Source of the DNA: Apostichopus parvimensis
Lineage: Eukaryota; Echinodermata; Holothuroidea; Aspidochirotida; Stichopodidae
Reading direction: 5' to 3'
Assembly (NCBI GenBank): GCA_000934455.1
Contig: KN882586.1
Coordinates: forward strand, 122,201-186,200
DNA: 64,000 nucleotides
The position numbers were made by a program, and so were the translations under genes. The notes below the pieces were generated by a model. The model searched no databases. It saw nothing but the letters and a program-made list of their open reading frames with translations, and was not told where the DNA came from. Each line of letters starts with the position of its first letter. The stretch's first letter is position 1. Positions 47,372 through 58,749 of the stretch are shown piece after piece.

Positions 47372-49199
47372 ATGGATCACATATGGCACCATTTTGCATT
47401 TCAGCCCTTCTTCGAAAGCAAAAATTTTCCACCCCTCCCCTTAGACCCATCCCCCAGGACGGCGATCATTCATGCCTGACGCCCCCCCCCCTAGTGGAAA
47501 ATCCTGGTTACGCCCCTGTTACAGTATAAGGATCCATGGATTATAATTTTTAAAAGCAATTTCTTTCAGACATTATGCAAGAGTAGCATGCAAGTGAAAA
47601 TCTTGCACTCTGGATGAATCCTAGTGGTCACCGTGACGCACTTCACCATAAAAAAGTCAAAACCTCATGATCTAGTGCATTGATATGTGAGACCAATCAT
47701 TGTCTTAGGATAGAGATAAAATGGAATTCACAGAAAGAAAAATTTGATTGCATTGTATGTGCAAATGGATATGACTGAGAGGATATGCAGTAGATCTTGT
47801 AAGTCATGATACTCACCAGCATATACCACACACGGTGACGGTAGATCAGTTTTGAAAGTAGAAAAGTCAGCATCTTCCTGAAACAGTGTAAAACAGAGAT
47901 TACATCCGATGATAAGTTCTGAGCTCCTGCACTCAAAAATGATGTTGATGCAGAATTGTGTTTGCAATCTACCAATCATCACACTTTCAACTCACATAAG
48001 GCTTGCTCTTAAATTACAAAATGCCTCTGCAATGAAATTCCCCACTTCACACAATGCATAAGGTGCAAATTGTTAGCATTTCACACCAATTAAGCCAGGA
48101 CTAACTATTCAAAATGGGTACACAAACCTCTACTTCTTTGAACATCACATCTTTGTCTTCTCAGAAATATTCACAAAGCATAAACACTGCTGCGAGGGTG
48201 ACACACTGCTCGTTTTCTTCAGACTCTTTTGCCTCTTTAACCTTCTCTTGCCACTTTTTGGAGAACTTGCCCTGTTTTGTATCACTAACAAATTTCTTTG
48301 TCAAGTTGGTCTGATATGTTTTATAACAGGTGCTTGTAAGCTCGTAGAAATGGTTGTCATAGAAGGGTGTCAGAAACAGATCAGGCCAATCTTCTCTCAG
48401 CTCACACAATGGTTTCGTTGGTTTTCTGTTGATATCAAACCGCTGAGTTACATATGTTGCATTCATCAGGTTACCAACCTTGTTAGCATTTTGGCTTAGT
48501 TTGGAAAATTAAGTTTTCAAAATTGTACGCTTTTCTTCTTGATTTTCCTTGGTTTCACCACGAGGGAGATTGCTTGGTTGCCAATTTGTGCAGCCATATG
48601 ATTCTTTTAAGTCTGCACCCTTTCTCTTACGTCCACTAGTACCCGCTGCATACAGATCACTGCGGATATTACTTTTTGAGTGCAGTCTCATGCTAGGGTG
48701 GTTGTAATATGCGTTTTCGATGAGACAAGCAAATGAATCAACTCCATTACCCAGTTCTGTATAAAGTGAATCTAGTGACAACGCTACTACACGTAATGCA
48801 AAATCTCTGATTACCCTTCTTCCAGAGAGCTGTTTTGCGATCATTTGGTCTGCAATTGCTTTCGCTGCCCCTATTTTTTCGCTGGGCAAAGGTGGTTCTT
48901 TCATTCTTAGACTGTTCCTTAACATATGTGAGAAAGTAGGTAAAGCGATATCATGAGTCGTCTGTCCTGGTGTTGTTTCACATCTTGGGCTTTCGTCCTT
49001 ATCTGTAATTCAACCAGAAAGTTAATTGACGTACTGATTATTTGCCACTATAAGGAGCAACTCTGGATACAAGATTCCCAACTCAGCTGATCAGAAATAC
49101 AAGGCCATTGCAGCATTGATTGATGTACCTCTACATAAAAGGTTGAGTTTCCATGAACTTTCGCCTAGACTGTTAAGTATATACCTGATATGACTTTTA

Positions 49200-49335
49200 A
49201 CCTCCACGAAAAACAATACATCTAAATAACAAATGTGAAGTTCAAGTAACTCTGACTTCTTGAGATATCAGGTTCACAAGCCAAGGTGTCACACACATAC
49301 ACATATGCTATCATCAGCGCAGAAAAACCTTGCCT
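49200..49335 (-). repeat. Solitary copy of the ~135-bp repeat family
   Basis: TTGAGATATCAGGTT..ACAAG and CCTCCACGAAAAACAATA match, in reverse orientation, the unit of the array at 26600-28300 and the copy near 52900. It lies in an intron of the SAMD3-like gene. Confidence 0.45.
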
Positions 49336-51521
49336 TCAGCAGCAAATCAACAAACAACATAATGTTTCACCAGGCCTGCAGGGAAATGTAAGAACTAATT
49401 AACTTTCTTAATTTTACGAACTTCATTAAGTAAAGTAAAATAATGCAATTATATTCATTGTATTCATTTATTCAATGATAAATTAAATTTTGAGTGACGT
49501 CATGTAAAAAAGTCTGATGAACAAAAATTTGAAGATTATGAACACGGGGAAGGTTAAAAAAGTAGGAGAAAATAGGAGTCACTTGAAAGCGTGGGTAACA
49601 CAATCTTGCTGCATTGAAAGGAGATTATTTGGACTTGTTAAGCCAGTTAAAGTGCTACTACACTCCAACTAACCAAAGTATGACATTTCAAAGTTTGTAT
49701 TGGCTCGTTTTAGCATCTCATCGTTCCTGAAAATCTACCAAAATATTATCAAGATAACGATAAGCTTTATGGTGAGGTAATCATTTACATATAAAACCTT
49801 ATCAAAGGGAACCCTTTTACAGGCAATATGACATAGCCCAATGAGAGGGAGATATGAAGAAAGAGCAAGGGAGCTAAAGGTTACCAAAGGTGGAACGATG
49901 AGGCATAAAATGATGCCTTTGTTTTTATGTTAGTCCCTTCATACTATGACTGTATACACAAATTCAATAGTTACACTTACCAGATACATTGTTGTACAAA
50001 GGAGATGAATCAGGTAGTATAATTGTGTCACTGGCCGACAAATCACTGAAGAATGACCCAAGCTCTGATACATATGTCAAATCAAACGATGGTGGCAATG
50101 ACATTGAAACAGATGGTGACTCGGCTAGACTTGAGATTTCTGAATATTTCAATCAAGAGCAAAAACAATACCATGTTATTTACTAATAAACATTTTCTGT
50201 ATACTTTGTGATAGGCTAGTGAAAATTGCTGAAGGAGGCCAGTTTACTCAGGAAGTGAAACGTATAAAGGAAAAGGCAGACACAACAATTACAGACAGTA
50301 TAAATTTCTTGGCAGAGGGTCTGCTATTTTCAAAGTTTGGTTGCTTCAATGCACGATTCCAAATGTGTACTGTAGAAGGTTTGAAGTGAAAAATAAATGT
50401 GTGTTTCATGATAAAAGAAAAATTGGAATTATTTGAATTTTCCTGATATTTTTTTGGGGGAAACGGTACAAAATAAAGCATATTTGTATGAACAATGAAT
50501 GGTAAGATAATATTTAAGCAATGCCCACTCCAAATGTGAATGTTACCTTGTGTTTCTCAACAAATTTGCCTTGACTGTTGAAAGCTATTAGCAAATACTG
50601 CTAGCAAAATGATCTGCGATTCTGATAATTATGTCAACATTTGATAGCCTCTCTAGAAAGTCCACCAGTTTTATTCTTATTGCGCAGGGCAGGGGCAAGT
50701 TGTATCTCTATAATTATTAAAAGAAGGGTAATGTTTGTTTATTCAGAAGAAGCAGATGTATGAGTACTTCAACGAATCAACTTACTTGTTGTAAAATCCT
50801 TTCGTACTGGAACAAATGTCAACACTGGCACACTGGACAAGTCCCTAGCAGCAGTGAATCCTTCATCATCATCTATCTCCGTACCGTCTGGCAAGCACAG
50901 TCTCCCTTCAGGACAGTTTAGCTTTTGGTTTACTGAAGTAAATGTAAGGGAATTTAAGTTGAACAGTACAAATACATCTTGAAAAAATACGAATATTGTA
51001 TTTCATGAATGAAATTAAGCTTCAACATTGAATTTGTACGAGTTTTAATAATAAAAAAAAAGTTTGAAATTGCACTTGATCCAGGTCCAAATTTATGTAT
51101 GAATGAATGAAAAAATAATAATAATGATAAATAAATAAATAAATAAATATAACAGAAATAAGTGCTGCTTGGTTGTGCAACAAACCTTCATAATCCTGGG
51201 CCAAAATGATAGATTCTCTTATAACTACTGGTACCTACATACACACACAGTGCTATAGAACCAACTTTATTTTCTGAAGAAAAAAAAACATGTTTAATTC
51301 ACCTTTCTCCATAAGTTCACTGAATGTTTTAGCAGCAACAAGTTTCAGAGTCCCATCCAGGCTCCATATTTTCAAAGCTGTTTTCTCCTCCATTATTGTT
51401 CAGAGCATCTACAGAATTCAAAACTTATCTTATAAATGCCTATTACGATAGACCGTTAAGTTCATCAGCATTGCTATTTACATTTATGCATCAGTGATAC
51501 ATTTCTCAAATTTAGTGCTTT

Positions 51522-52246
51522 TCATTCAGTACTAGGGCACATTATGGCATGTTTCAGAACAATATAGGGGGAACCATTAAAGCTGTAAGTTTGCAAAGGG
51601 TAGTAATCAGTAACATTTTTAGCCAAAACAATGTTATATTTACATGCTCCAAGGGCTTCATCAAGAATTTTGGTATCAAGTTTGTAACGACCAAGTGCGG
51701 CATCATACAAACATCCATTGGGTTTTAGAACAAAGTACACAGATGTTTTTTCCACATTAGAATGGTGCAAGTTTGTCAGCAAGATACATATCAATTCTCC
51801 AACTTCCAGTGATTTACCAGAACAACTTGTCGCTAATAATTGGCCTTTGACATAGTCCGTTCCATATAAATTTACTTCATAGCATATATCCACATTTGTA
51901 GATGTTTGAAGATCTTTGCAAGATTTCAAGGCTTGTGATAATGCCTCACTATAAAGTTCAACACTGAATTTCAGAGCTTTCTCAGCCACAACTTCAGGGG
52001 GAAATATCTGACCAGCACTATAAGCAGCTTGCAAGAACTGATGTCTTGTACTTAGGATTTTAGTCGGTTTTTTAAATTCGTTGCAGATGATGAAACACGA
52101 GTAAAGTATTTGTGCTTGCTTTCATAACGGAGTGTCCATACTTTCATTAAGGGCCCAAACTGTGTTATTAGCCTTGGGTAATGCAGAAGGTAATGGTGTT
52201 TAGGCCGGATACGTTTATTTGGGAATAACCTTTGCCTTGATTGCAC
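51522..52246 (-). pseudogene. Transposase, C-terminal part (KHHYLLHYP family), one frameshift
   Basis: Minus-strand frame from 52246: LFPNKRIRPKHHYLLHYP, RLITQFGPLMKVWTLRYESK, then a one-base shift near 52075, RHQFLQAAYSAGQ and a long C-terminal region ending CPST-E at 51522. The pattern (PKHH.L.HYP, GPL..WT.R.E.KH..F) is known from a second group of animal DUF4218-like transposases, distinct from the copies at 9177 and 38317. The N-terminal and catalytic parts are not visible upstream, so it is truncated. It is followed, same strand, 130 bases away, by the CIDE-N/SAMD3-like gene. Family assignment is from memory. Confidence 0.6.
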
Positions 52247-52249
52247 TTT

Positions 52250-53074
52250 TGGTTATATATATTGACAGGTGACAAATCTTATCAGTTAATACTGTAAGTA
52301 GGTTACAGTTTGGCATAATTCAAAGCACCCACACTCAACACATTCATGCTAAGATCAGGTTAGTATGGCAGTGCATACATCAACTGTTCATGATACTTAA
52401 CTTAGGCTAGGGGCTTAGCAGCTCATGCACAGTTCTGGAGAGGTGGGGGAGGGCTAGGAGGTAGACTTTGCCTGTAAATTTTTTATAGCTCCCAATACTC
52501 ACAATTAACATTTACAAAGAAATTTCCTTCAGGAATTTTTTTGTATAGTTATCTTCCACATTAGCCCTCTCCCACCCAAAAAAAAAATAAATAAATAAAT
52601 GTAAATAAATGTAATAAATAATGATAGGGCAAACGTTAAGACGAACAATATTCTAACAAATATAGGTAGATGAATAAGCCTCACCCATTTAACCTTTTGT
52701 AAAATGAAGTAAAAACATGTGAATAGATACTTAGATAGATCTACTTTTAATTAATCAGTAGGCAAGCAATTGCTAACGTACATGACCCTCCCAATGGATG
52801 ACCGTTGACCTCCATGAATAAGAATATGGATCATTTACTCGCCATGGGCTATACCTACAAACCAAGTTTGAAGTTTAGGCAACTTTCACTTCCTGAGATA
52901 TCATGTTAACGTGGTTTTCAGACCTTGACCTGTGTTTATACCTTGAAAGATCTTCACCTTCATGAAAAACAATAGCTAGGTATCATCTACTTACCAATTG
53001 ATAACTATAAATACTAAATTTCCAGTTCAAGCATCTTTGGTTCTTGTGATATCGTGTTTATACGCCAAGGCATC
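52250..53074. other. Intergenic with a repeat copy
   Basis: A simple AAATAAAT tract lies at 52580-52620. Bases about 52790-53070 are a reverse copy of the 26600-28300 repeat unit (ACCAAGTTTGAAGTT, TTCCTGAGATATCATGTT, then a second TTCTTGTGATATCGTGTTTA). No missing N-terminal part of the minus-strand transposase is seen. Confidence 0.45.
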
Positions 53075-53859
53075 AAATGAAGGGACCAGTTGCGAAGTAC
53101 ACGAGGCTGAACATGAACGTGATGAGCTAGAGAGGGAAAGTGGTGCTGAAAAGAAGGAAGGAACATTTGCTAGCAGCTTAGAGATTGAAGAAAGAGAGTT
53201 GGTGATCCATGAAAAGTACCAAGATGTTCTCAAGGACATTACGCCAGATAAAATGGATTGCTCCAGCTCACAAGATGAAACAACTCCTAATGATAAAAGG
53301 GCTAATCCTGAAGACTGACAGGTAGGTGAGATGGTCCTCAATATCACAAAGGAATCAGGTGAAGGGAATAGCTGTCAAGTACATGATGATGAATATGAAG
53401 TACATGAGCTTGAGAGAGCTAGAAGTTCTGTATGGGATGTAAATGAGGATGAAACACCTCATAGTGATGAAGACGATTTACCTTATACAGGCAAGGGTAT
53501 TTAATGCTTCTTGCAATATTTAAAGGCACAGATAAAGTCAGATATCAAGAAGATAAGCATAAATAACTGTCCTGCTTGAGGGATATAGTGATACTATAAG
53601 AGAAGGTCCGGAGGATGTTGATGAGCAAGTGCAGCCACATAGCAGCAGCTCTGATAGTGACGAAGATTCTTCCTATTCTCCAAATAGTGATGTTGAATCT
53701 GATGACAGTGAAGACTTTTCTTTCAATCCAAATAGTAATGTTGAGTCTGATGATGGTGAAGGATCCCCCCCCCCCCCCCCATCATTAACTGCCTCTTCCT
53801 ACCCAGCAACCCCCCCCCCCCCCCCAATACACAACATCCAAACTCACCCTGTCCTGTAA
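53075..53859 (+). pseudogene. Acidic, internally repeated frames, unrecognised
   Basis: Plus-strand segments in changing frames: EGTSCEVHEAEHERDELERE (about 53080), then EGNSCQVHDDEYEVHELERA (about 53360), clearly repeats of each other, followed by DETPHSDEDDLPYTG with a possible splice edge. From about 53590 a third segment has SSSSDSDEDSSYSPNSD and NPNSNVESDDGEGS, then C runs (53767-53780, 53809-53825) read as poly-Pro, and stops at 53857-53859. Highly acidic Ser/Asp/Glu regions like this occur at the N-termini of the CACTA-like transposases in this window, so a relic of such a gene is possible. No catalytic part follows. Confidence 0.3.
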
Positions 53860-56800
53860 CATTCAGCAGTGAAGACCCTATAACGAACACTGTGCATCAT
53901 CGTACAAAAAACGTACAGGCTTTGCATATTTTGCAAGAGCATCAGATCGAAACTCTATATCTATATCTTAAAAATGTAACTTTAATTCAACCCAGAATGC
54001 TGGAACAACTCCGAATTTAGCCTCAAATCATTGTTTAACTTGTTTTATACCATCGACCGGACGATGGCGGTGGTCCCTTCTTGGAAACGGAAAATGTGCA
54101 ATTCGAAAGATGAATGGTTTTTACTTACGTTTCGTTTTTATTTTTCAAGACGAGGCAAAGAAATTTCCGAATTTCATCCACATTCTCAGTCCGACATCGT
54201 CGCATAACAGATATTTAATGAATATTCAACTTCTTTTCTTCAAAGTTTTGCTGGATTTTCGATTGTTGCTTTATGAATATGTATTAAAACGGATTTTCAG
54301 ACGATATCCAAGCTGCAGTGTACTAAAATATAGTGATGGGCTAAGCTCCCACAATGCATTTCACCGCTTTTGCCAAGTGTTTAATGATTGCTGACTGCAG
54401 GGAAACTCGGGCAAAAGTTCCCTACAAACAAGTTTCGGAGGGTGTGCAAAAAAGGCCTGCAAGCAACTGTGTTTCAGCCCGATTTGGACATAAATCGGTG
54501 AAAAAGTCATAGAATGAGATAAAATTCTCGAATAAAAAAAAGTAACTTTTGTTGGCCTATATGATATATGCTTGCTCTGGAAATTCCAGAGAAAAAGAAC
54601 TTTGTATGAAGACGCTGAAATATTTTAAGAGAAGCGAGAGTCCCACTTAGTGTTACAATATCTCTATACATGTAATGTATTGAGATAAAAATGTATGGTA
54701 AAGATGAGTAGGAAAGAGGTAGAAAGAAACTAGAACTAGTGAGTGAGAGATAGATAGATGAAGGGATTGTGGAAGAAAGTGAAGAATATGTCGAGCTATG
54801 GCTAAGGGGAGAGGAAAATATTATGTCAAAATACAGACAAAAGAAAAACAAGGGTAGGAAAATGAAGAACACTGGGATACCGGAATATACAGAACTAGAA
54901 TATACACTCTAAATACCGGTTATAAGCATAGCCCCACATAATGAAAGCCTTACAACATGAACAAAGTCAAATGGAAGGCTAAAATGTTCTAAGGATGATG
55001 GAAAATAAGACACAACACAAGATAGTTATTCTCTCATCTATTAGGCTTCATCTCTCTACTGCTACCAGAATGTAAGTGCACACAGAGACAAACAACTAAA
55101 TAGTGATGACCACTGACCCTTACTATGCCTAACTGTTATCTTGCCAGGAAATACACCAGTGAGAGGAGGTGAGAGAGAGGAATGATAGATTGTGTCGGTT
55201 GGTATGTTTGTTATACATGTGACACATAAGTTACACGTGAAATATATCACTGTTTGAACACTACAACAGGAAATCACCCCACCCCCACACCCTACGTTCA
55301 ATATCATATCCACTCCTGGCAACGGGAATGAATACCTTGTATGAATACATACCGATACGGATATGTATACCCGCTTTAAATCCCCAACTATCGTGTAGAA
55401 TTTCCCAAACCTTGTCCCGCCTTGAATTCGCGGGTGGCCAGCTCCTGCTTCACAGTAATAGCTACTATCGAAGAAAATGGACATCTGGAGATGCAGATGT
55501 ATCATTAGCTGCAGATACAACGGGTCTGTGCATGTCGCACGACCTAACAACGAAAGTTTGGGGAAAATGCTTGCCCCTGTCGTGTGTATGATCTCTTTTA
55601 TTCTAATCATGTACTGTGGCACAAGACCGAGACAATGCGCAAATCGTGAACCATCGGTAAGTAGCAAAACACGATTACTGGGTCATTTACAGTCTAATAG
55701 CTAGGGAGTTGCCTATTCGCCGATATTGGTGAGAAAGAAAGGGTACCCTACGTTTAGCCTCTTAGTGACTACACGGGTCGCGGTCGAAAACGCGCCAACC
55801 ACAAGAAAGAACTTCTGTAGATAGTTTTCTGTTCGTCTTTGACCTTTATTTCCTGATTAGCGGTTAACAAGTGTTCGGCAACACTGGAAACAGCTAAATG
55901 GACGTGGAATTTATGGAGAAACTTAATGATTGCTTTTACGTGACTTTGTGATGCTTTTACTTTCACTCACGAACGATTTTGGTGGCGCTTTACAAAATCC
56001 TGAGTCGCTACACTACGTAGGCTGAGTTATGCGTTTGTTATTTGGACCATACTTGATTTACTAATGACGATAGCTATAAAGGATTCCATTCTCACGTAAT
56101 TAATTCCCCCCTCCCCCAACCTAACCCCCATCCCTTCGTTCGACTCTAGGCCTACTATTGTATCGGTCTTCAGTTGGACAGGCTTCTATGAGCCTGACAG
56201 TGAATGCCAAGTTGACGTGATACACTGACCATTTGAAAACGTTTTTAGATATGTTAACCAGGGGAGGACTAGTGTGTACAGTTTTGAATGAGTATTCCGT
56301 TGAAGTGGATGTGTAGTGGCAGAAATTTAATGACCATTTTCAAAGTGTTTATATGCTACATATCTGTTTCTATAGAACAGCACTATTTGCAGCTAGATGA
56401 AAACTCAAGTCTTGTATTTACCATGGATTAGAAACAAATTTGCTGTGACTTGAGTCCGCTGTTGAAAAGAGGATGCTGTTTGGTTAAAGCTAGTTTGTGT
56501 TGGCCCCCAATGTTAGCACGCTAAACCAGATCAATACAAGGTTTCCAAAAAGTACTTTCCTGGAAGTATTTAGCCTCCAAATTATTTTCAGACATAAATG
56601 TAGAAACAAGATGACTAAATTTCCCAATGAGGTACATTTCCTCCTAGATAGAGGTAACCATATTTGAAATTCTGGCATGACTAGGGCAAATAAAGCATAC
56701 CTTTAAGGGTGTGCACAGTACTATATAGCCTAAATACAGATCTCCCAAATTGTACAACTTGCTATAATGGTTTCTAGTAATTTTGAGGATGCTGTGGCAT

Positions 56801-56950
56801 ATTACCCCTCCCACACCTCCCTCTCTTAGAACACTAAATACATATGTATTACCCTAAAACCTTTCATCTTTTATGATATTACATGGATACCAAATGAACA
56901 CACAATAATTGAAGAAGGACAATAATGGAAGTGGAAAAATCTGGCAGTCG
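53860..56950. other. No gene seen
   Basis: The longest frame, 201 codons on the minus strand at 55062-55667, has no recognisable domain and no splice support. A plus-strand frame at 55328-55591 is equally unsupported. Confidence 0.35.
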
Positions 56951-57092
56951 CATGTATTGATATCTAAAACCTGGGAAAATAAAAAAATGTATTAATCAAG
57001 GCGATTAAATATGAAGATCCAATGCTGTCTTCGGCTGCTTCTATCTGCCCTTTTCATTCCTGTTTCCGTCTTACACAAATGTTACAACACCA
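56951..57092 (+). repeat. 142-bp direct repeat, copy 1
   Basis: Nearly identical to 58481-58622 (one visible difference, in an A run). It contains ATGAAGATCCAATGC, whose frame reads CCLRLLLSALFIPVSVLHK, signal-peptide-like, but there is no continuous gene behind it. Confidence 0.85.
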
Positions 57093-58135
57093 TGAGATAT
57101 TTCTGGTTTACAACTCCAGTGACTCTGAAGATTATGAACATAACTCGGGATTCGATGAAGGCATGCCAGAACAATTGGAAAGGTATTTGTCAGTAGACTT
57201 TTACTGATTAAATTTACAAGCAATGCAAAGTAATAAACATACATTTTTAGACCTATATCTCAATGTTGAACACTAAATAAACACAAAGTGAGAGACACCA
57301 AGTACTAATGTTTTCTATCTTTATGAGTGTATCGGGTGGGAAATGATTTGATAGTTTCAGCTATGATGATCTGCCGCCAAATTTTACAGGCCATGACATA
57401 TACATATCAAAAGGTATGCGATAAAAGAAACTCATGGAAAAACTATAACGAAGTCGATAACAAGGCCCCGTCCACATTTCACTGTCGTACATGCTTTGAA
57501 AAAGTAAATGGGACTTTACAGGTAAAGACATATGCATACAGCTTTAGCCTTACCGACACATTTGCCTACTTGTAATGACAAGAAATATAAATGTGACTCA
57601 ATACTTTGTAACAGTTTTTAGTTTCATTTGAAGTCATTGAGTTTCGATATACGTGTATTTGTTTATCACTTTGGAATGCAAAACTGTATTTGTTGAGAAA
57701 ATGGTCAGAAAATATATTTTGCATACATCCATGATCCTTTTTTCACAGACCTTTGTACATGAGCTTGAAAGGGCAGATTTGGAGAATGTAGCCACCGATC
57801 TACTGAAAATAGATGTGGATAAAAAATATTGCAGGTTGCAGGAAGTTTGTCTGTCTACGAGTGAAGTTTCCTAGCTGTGCGCATAAATGCACATGTACTC
57901 GAGGTGGCAATGCGGGCAACAGAGGACATATTGGCCGATGCAGCAGTTCGAACAAAGAAAAGTTATAGGCACTATGCCTACAAACAATTTTATATGTTGG
58001 AGGCATGGCAGATTAGGTGCAGGAAGAAGAAGAGTAATACCATATTGCTGCATTTGGGTAATCAGGATGAGATTTCAAGCTGGTAATAACATTTACAAAG
58101 GTTTTCAAATTGGAAACGGCATCTTGGAGGACTAA
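57093..58135 (+). pseudogene. P2RX7_C-like (P2X7 ballast-type) domain gene, frameshifted
   Basis: Exon-like pieces: about 57100-57181 (NSSDSEDYEHNSGFDEG, ends before GTATTT); 57352-57521 (YDDLPPNFTGHDIY in one frame, CDKRNSWKNYNEVDNKAPS and FHCRTCFEKVNG in the next, ends at donor GTAAAG); from 57750 (TFVHELERADLENVATDLL) into INAHVLEVAMRATEDILAD, KKSYRHYAYKQF and, after a one-base shift near 57990, WRHGRLGAGRRRVIPYCC and IWVIRMRF. The Y.R..AY.QF..W..G.LG...R..IP.C....IR..F pattern is that of the P2X7 C-terminal domain found in many invertebrate proteins without a channel part. No ion-channel segment is present. The shifts suggest decay. Confidence 0.6.
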
Positions 58136-58480
58136 TTGAAATAGACTAGATACCAGAAAGGGTAGTTCAATAGTGAAAAACAAAATGTTAAATACTAAAA
58201 CCATCTATAATAACATTTTTTTGTTACAACTACTGTGTACGTCATGTGACTGACATACATATTCTGTTTATGAACAAATATCCAACAGCGTCAAAGGAAT
58301 GCTTCCTTTGAGATACTGCTAACATTCGAGGTAGAACCATGGCTAGTTTCAGGTATAACCATATATATGTTATAGTATTAAAAACGTATTGCATTCATGG
58401 AGTTCCTAAGCAATTCAACGTATTCGTTACCGTTCTATAGATCAATACAAATTATTTCAAAAGCTAAAATACTATGTTCC

Positions 58481-58622
58481 CATGTATTGATATCTAAAAC
58501 CTGGGAAAATAAAGAAATGTATTAATCAAGGCGATTAAATATGAAGATCCAATGCTGTCTTCGGCTGCTTCTATCTGCCCTTTTCATTCCTGTTTCCGTC
58601 TTACACAAATGTTACAACACCA
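58481..58622 (+). repeat. 142-bp direct repeat, copy 2
   Basis: Second copy of 56951-57092, 1,530 bases downstream in the same orientation. No target-site duplication is evident around either copy. Confidence 0.85.
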
Positions 58623-58749
58623 ATGGAACTAAAATGAAAACTCTATTTAGAACTATTATTGACTACTGTACCATAGTCTACTTGGTTCAATATCCAATAA
58701 GAGGACTGAATAAAGTGGTTTTTGTAGTATTTCAAGCCATTCAAGAAAG

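Larger units (their letters stand above)
45711..47518 (+). mobile_element. hAT element inside the intron of the SAMD3-like gene
   Basis: Left end CAGGGCGTATCCAGG (45711) runs into a G run; the right end, CCTGGTTACGCCCCTG to 47518, is its inverse with small differences. TTACAG lies at both outer borders (45705-45710 and 47519-47524), a probable decayed target duplication. It holds the C-terminal half of a hAT transposase on the plus strand and the 55-base gap 47317-47371. It sits in the intron between 45667 and 47817 of the minus-strand gene. Confidence 0.7.
45156..51393 (-). pseudogene. CIDE-N-like + SAMD3-like accessory gene, seven exons, two stops
   Basis: Exons (minus strand): 51393-51303, 50932-50786, 50139-49981, 49002-48128, 47877-47817, 45667-45502, 45270-45156. 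All junctions have AG/GT and all phases agree (1,1,1,0,1,2); total 537 codons plus stop. Residues 1-75 resemble a CIDE-N domain (LKIWSLDGTLKLVAAKTF, then LPDGTEIDDDEGF). A Ser-rich linker follows. From about residue 268 the SAMD3-like part runs YGCTNWQPSNLPRGET, YVTQRFDINRKP, DWPDLF, LPSPCVVYAG, YYVFNICYPTE and FEIDPGKGSRAKKS. Two in-frame stops interrupt it: TAA at codon 297 (48509-48511) and TGA at codon 413 (48161-48163). It lies behind a transposase on the same strand. The domains suggest protein-protein contacts; the role is unknown. Confidence 0.75.

Noticed and set aside
55062-55667. 201-codon minus-strand open frame
   Set aside because: No domain, odd composition (many Cys, Ile and Ser runs), no splice edges and an overlapping plus-strand frame of similar quality; most likely chance.
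57093-58135. P2X receptor channel gene
   Set aside because: Only the C-terminal cytosolic-type domain pattern is visible; no transmembrane or ligand-binding ectodomain segments are present.
56951-58622. LTR retrotransposon with 142-bp LTRs
   Set aside because: No TG..CA ends, no primer-binding site, no polyprotein between the copies and no target duplication.
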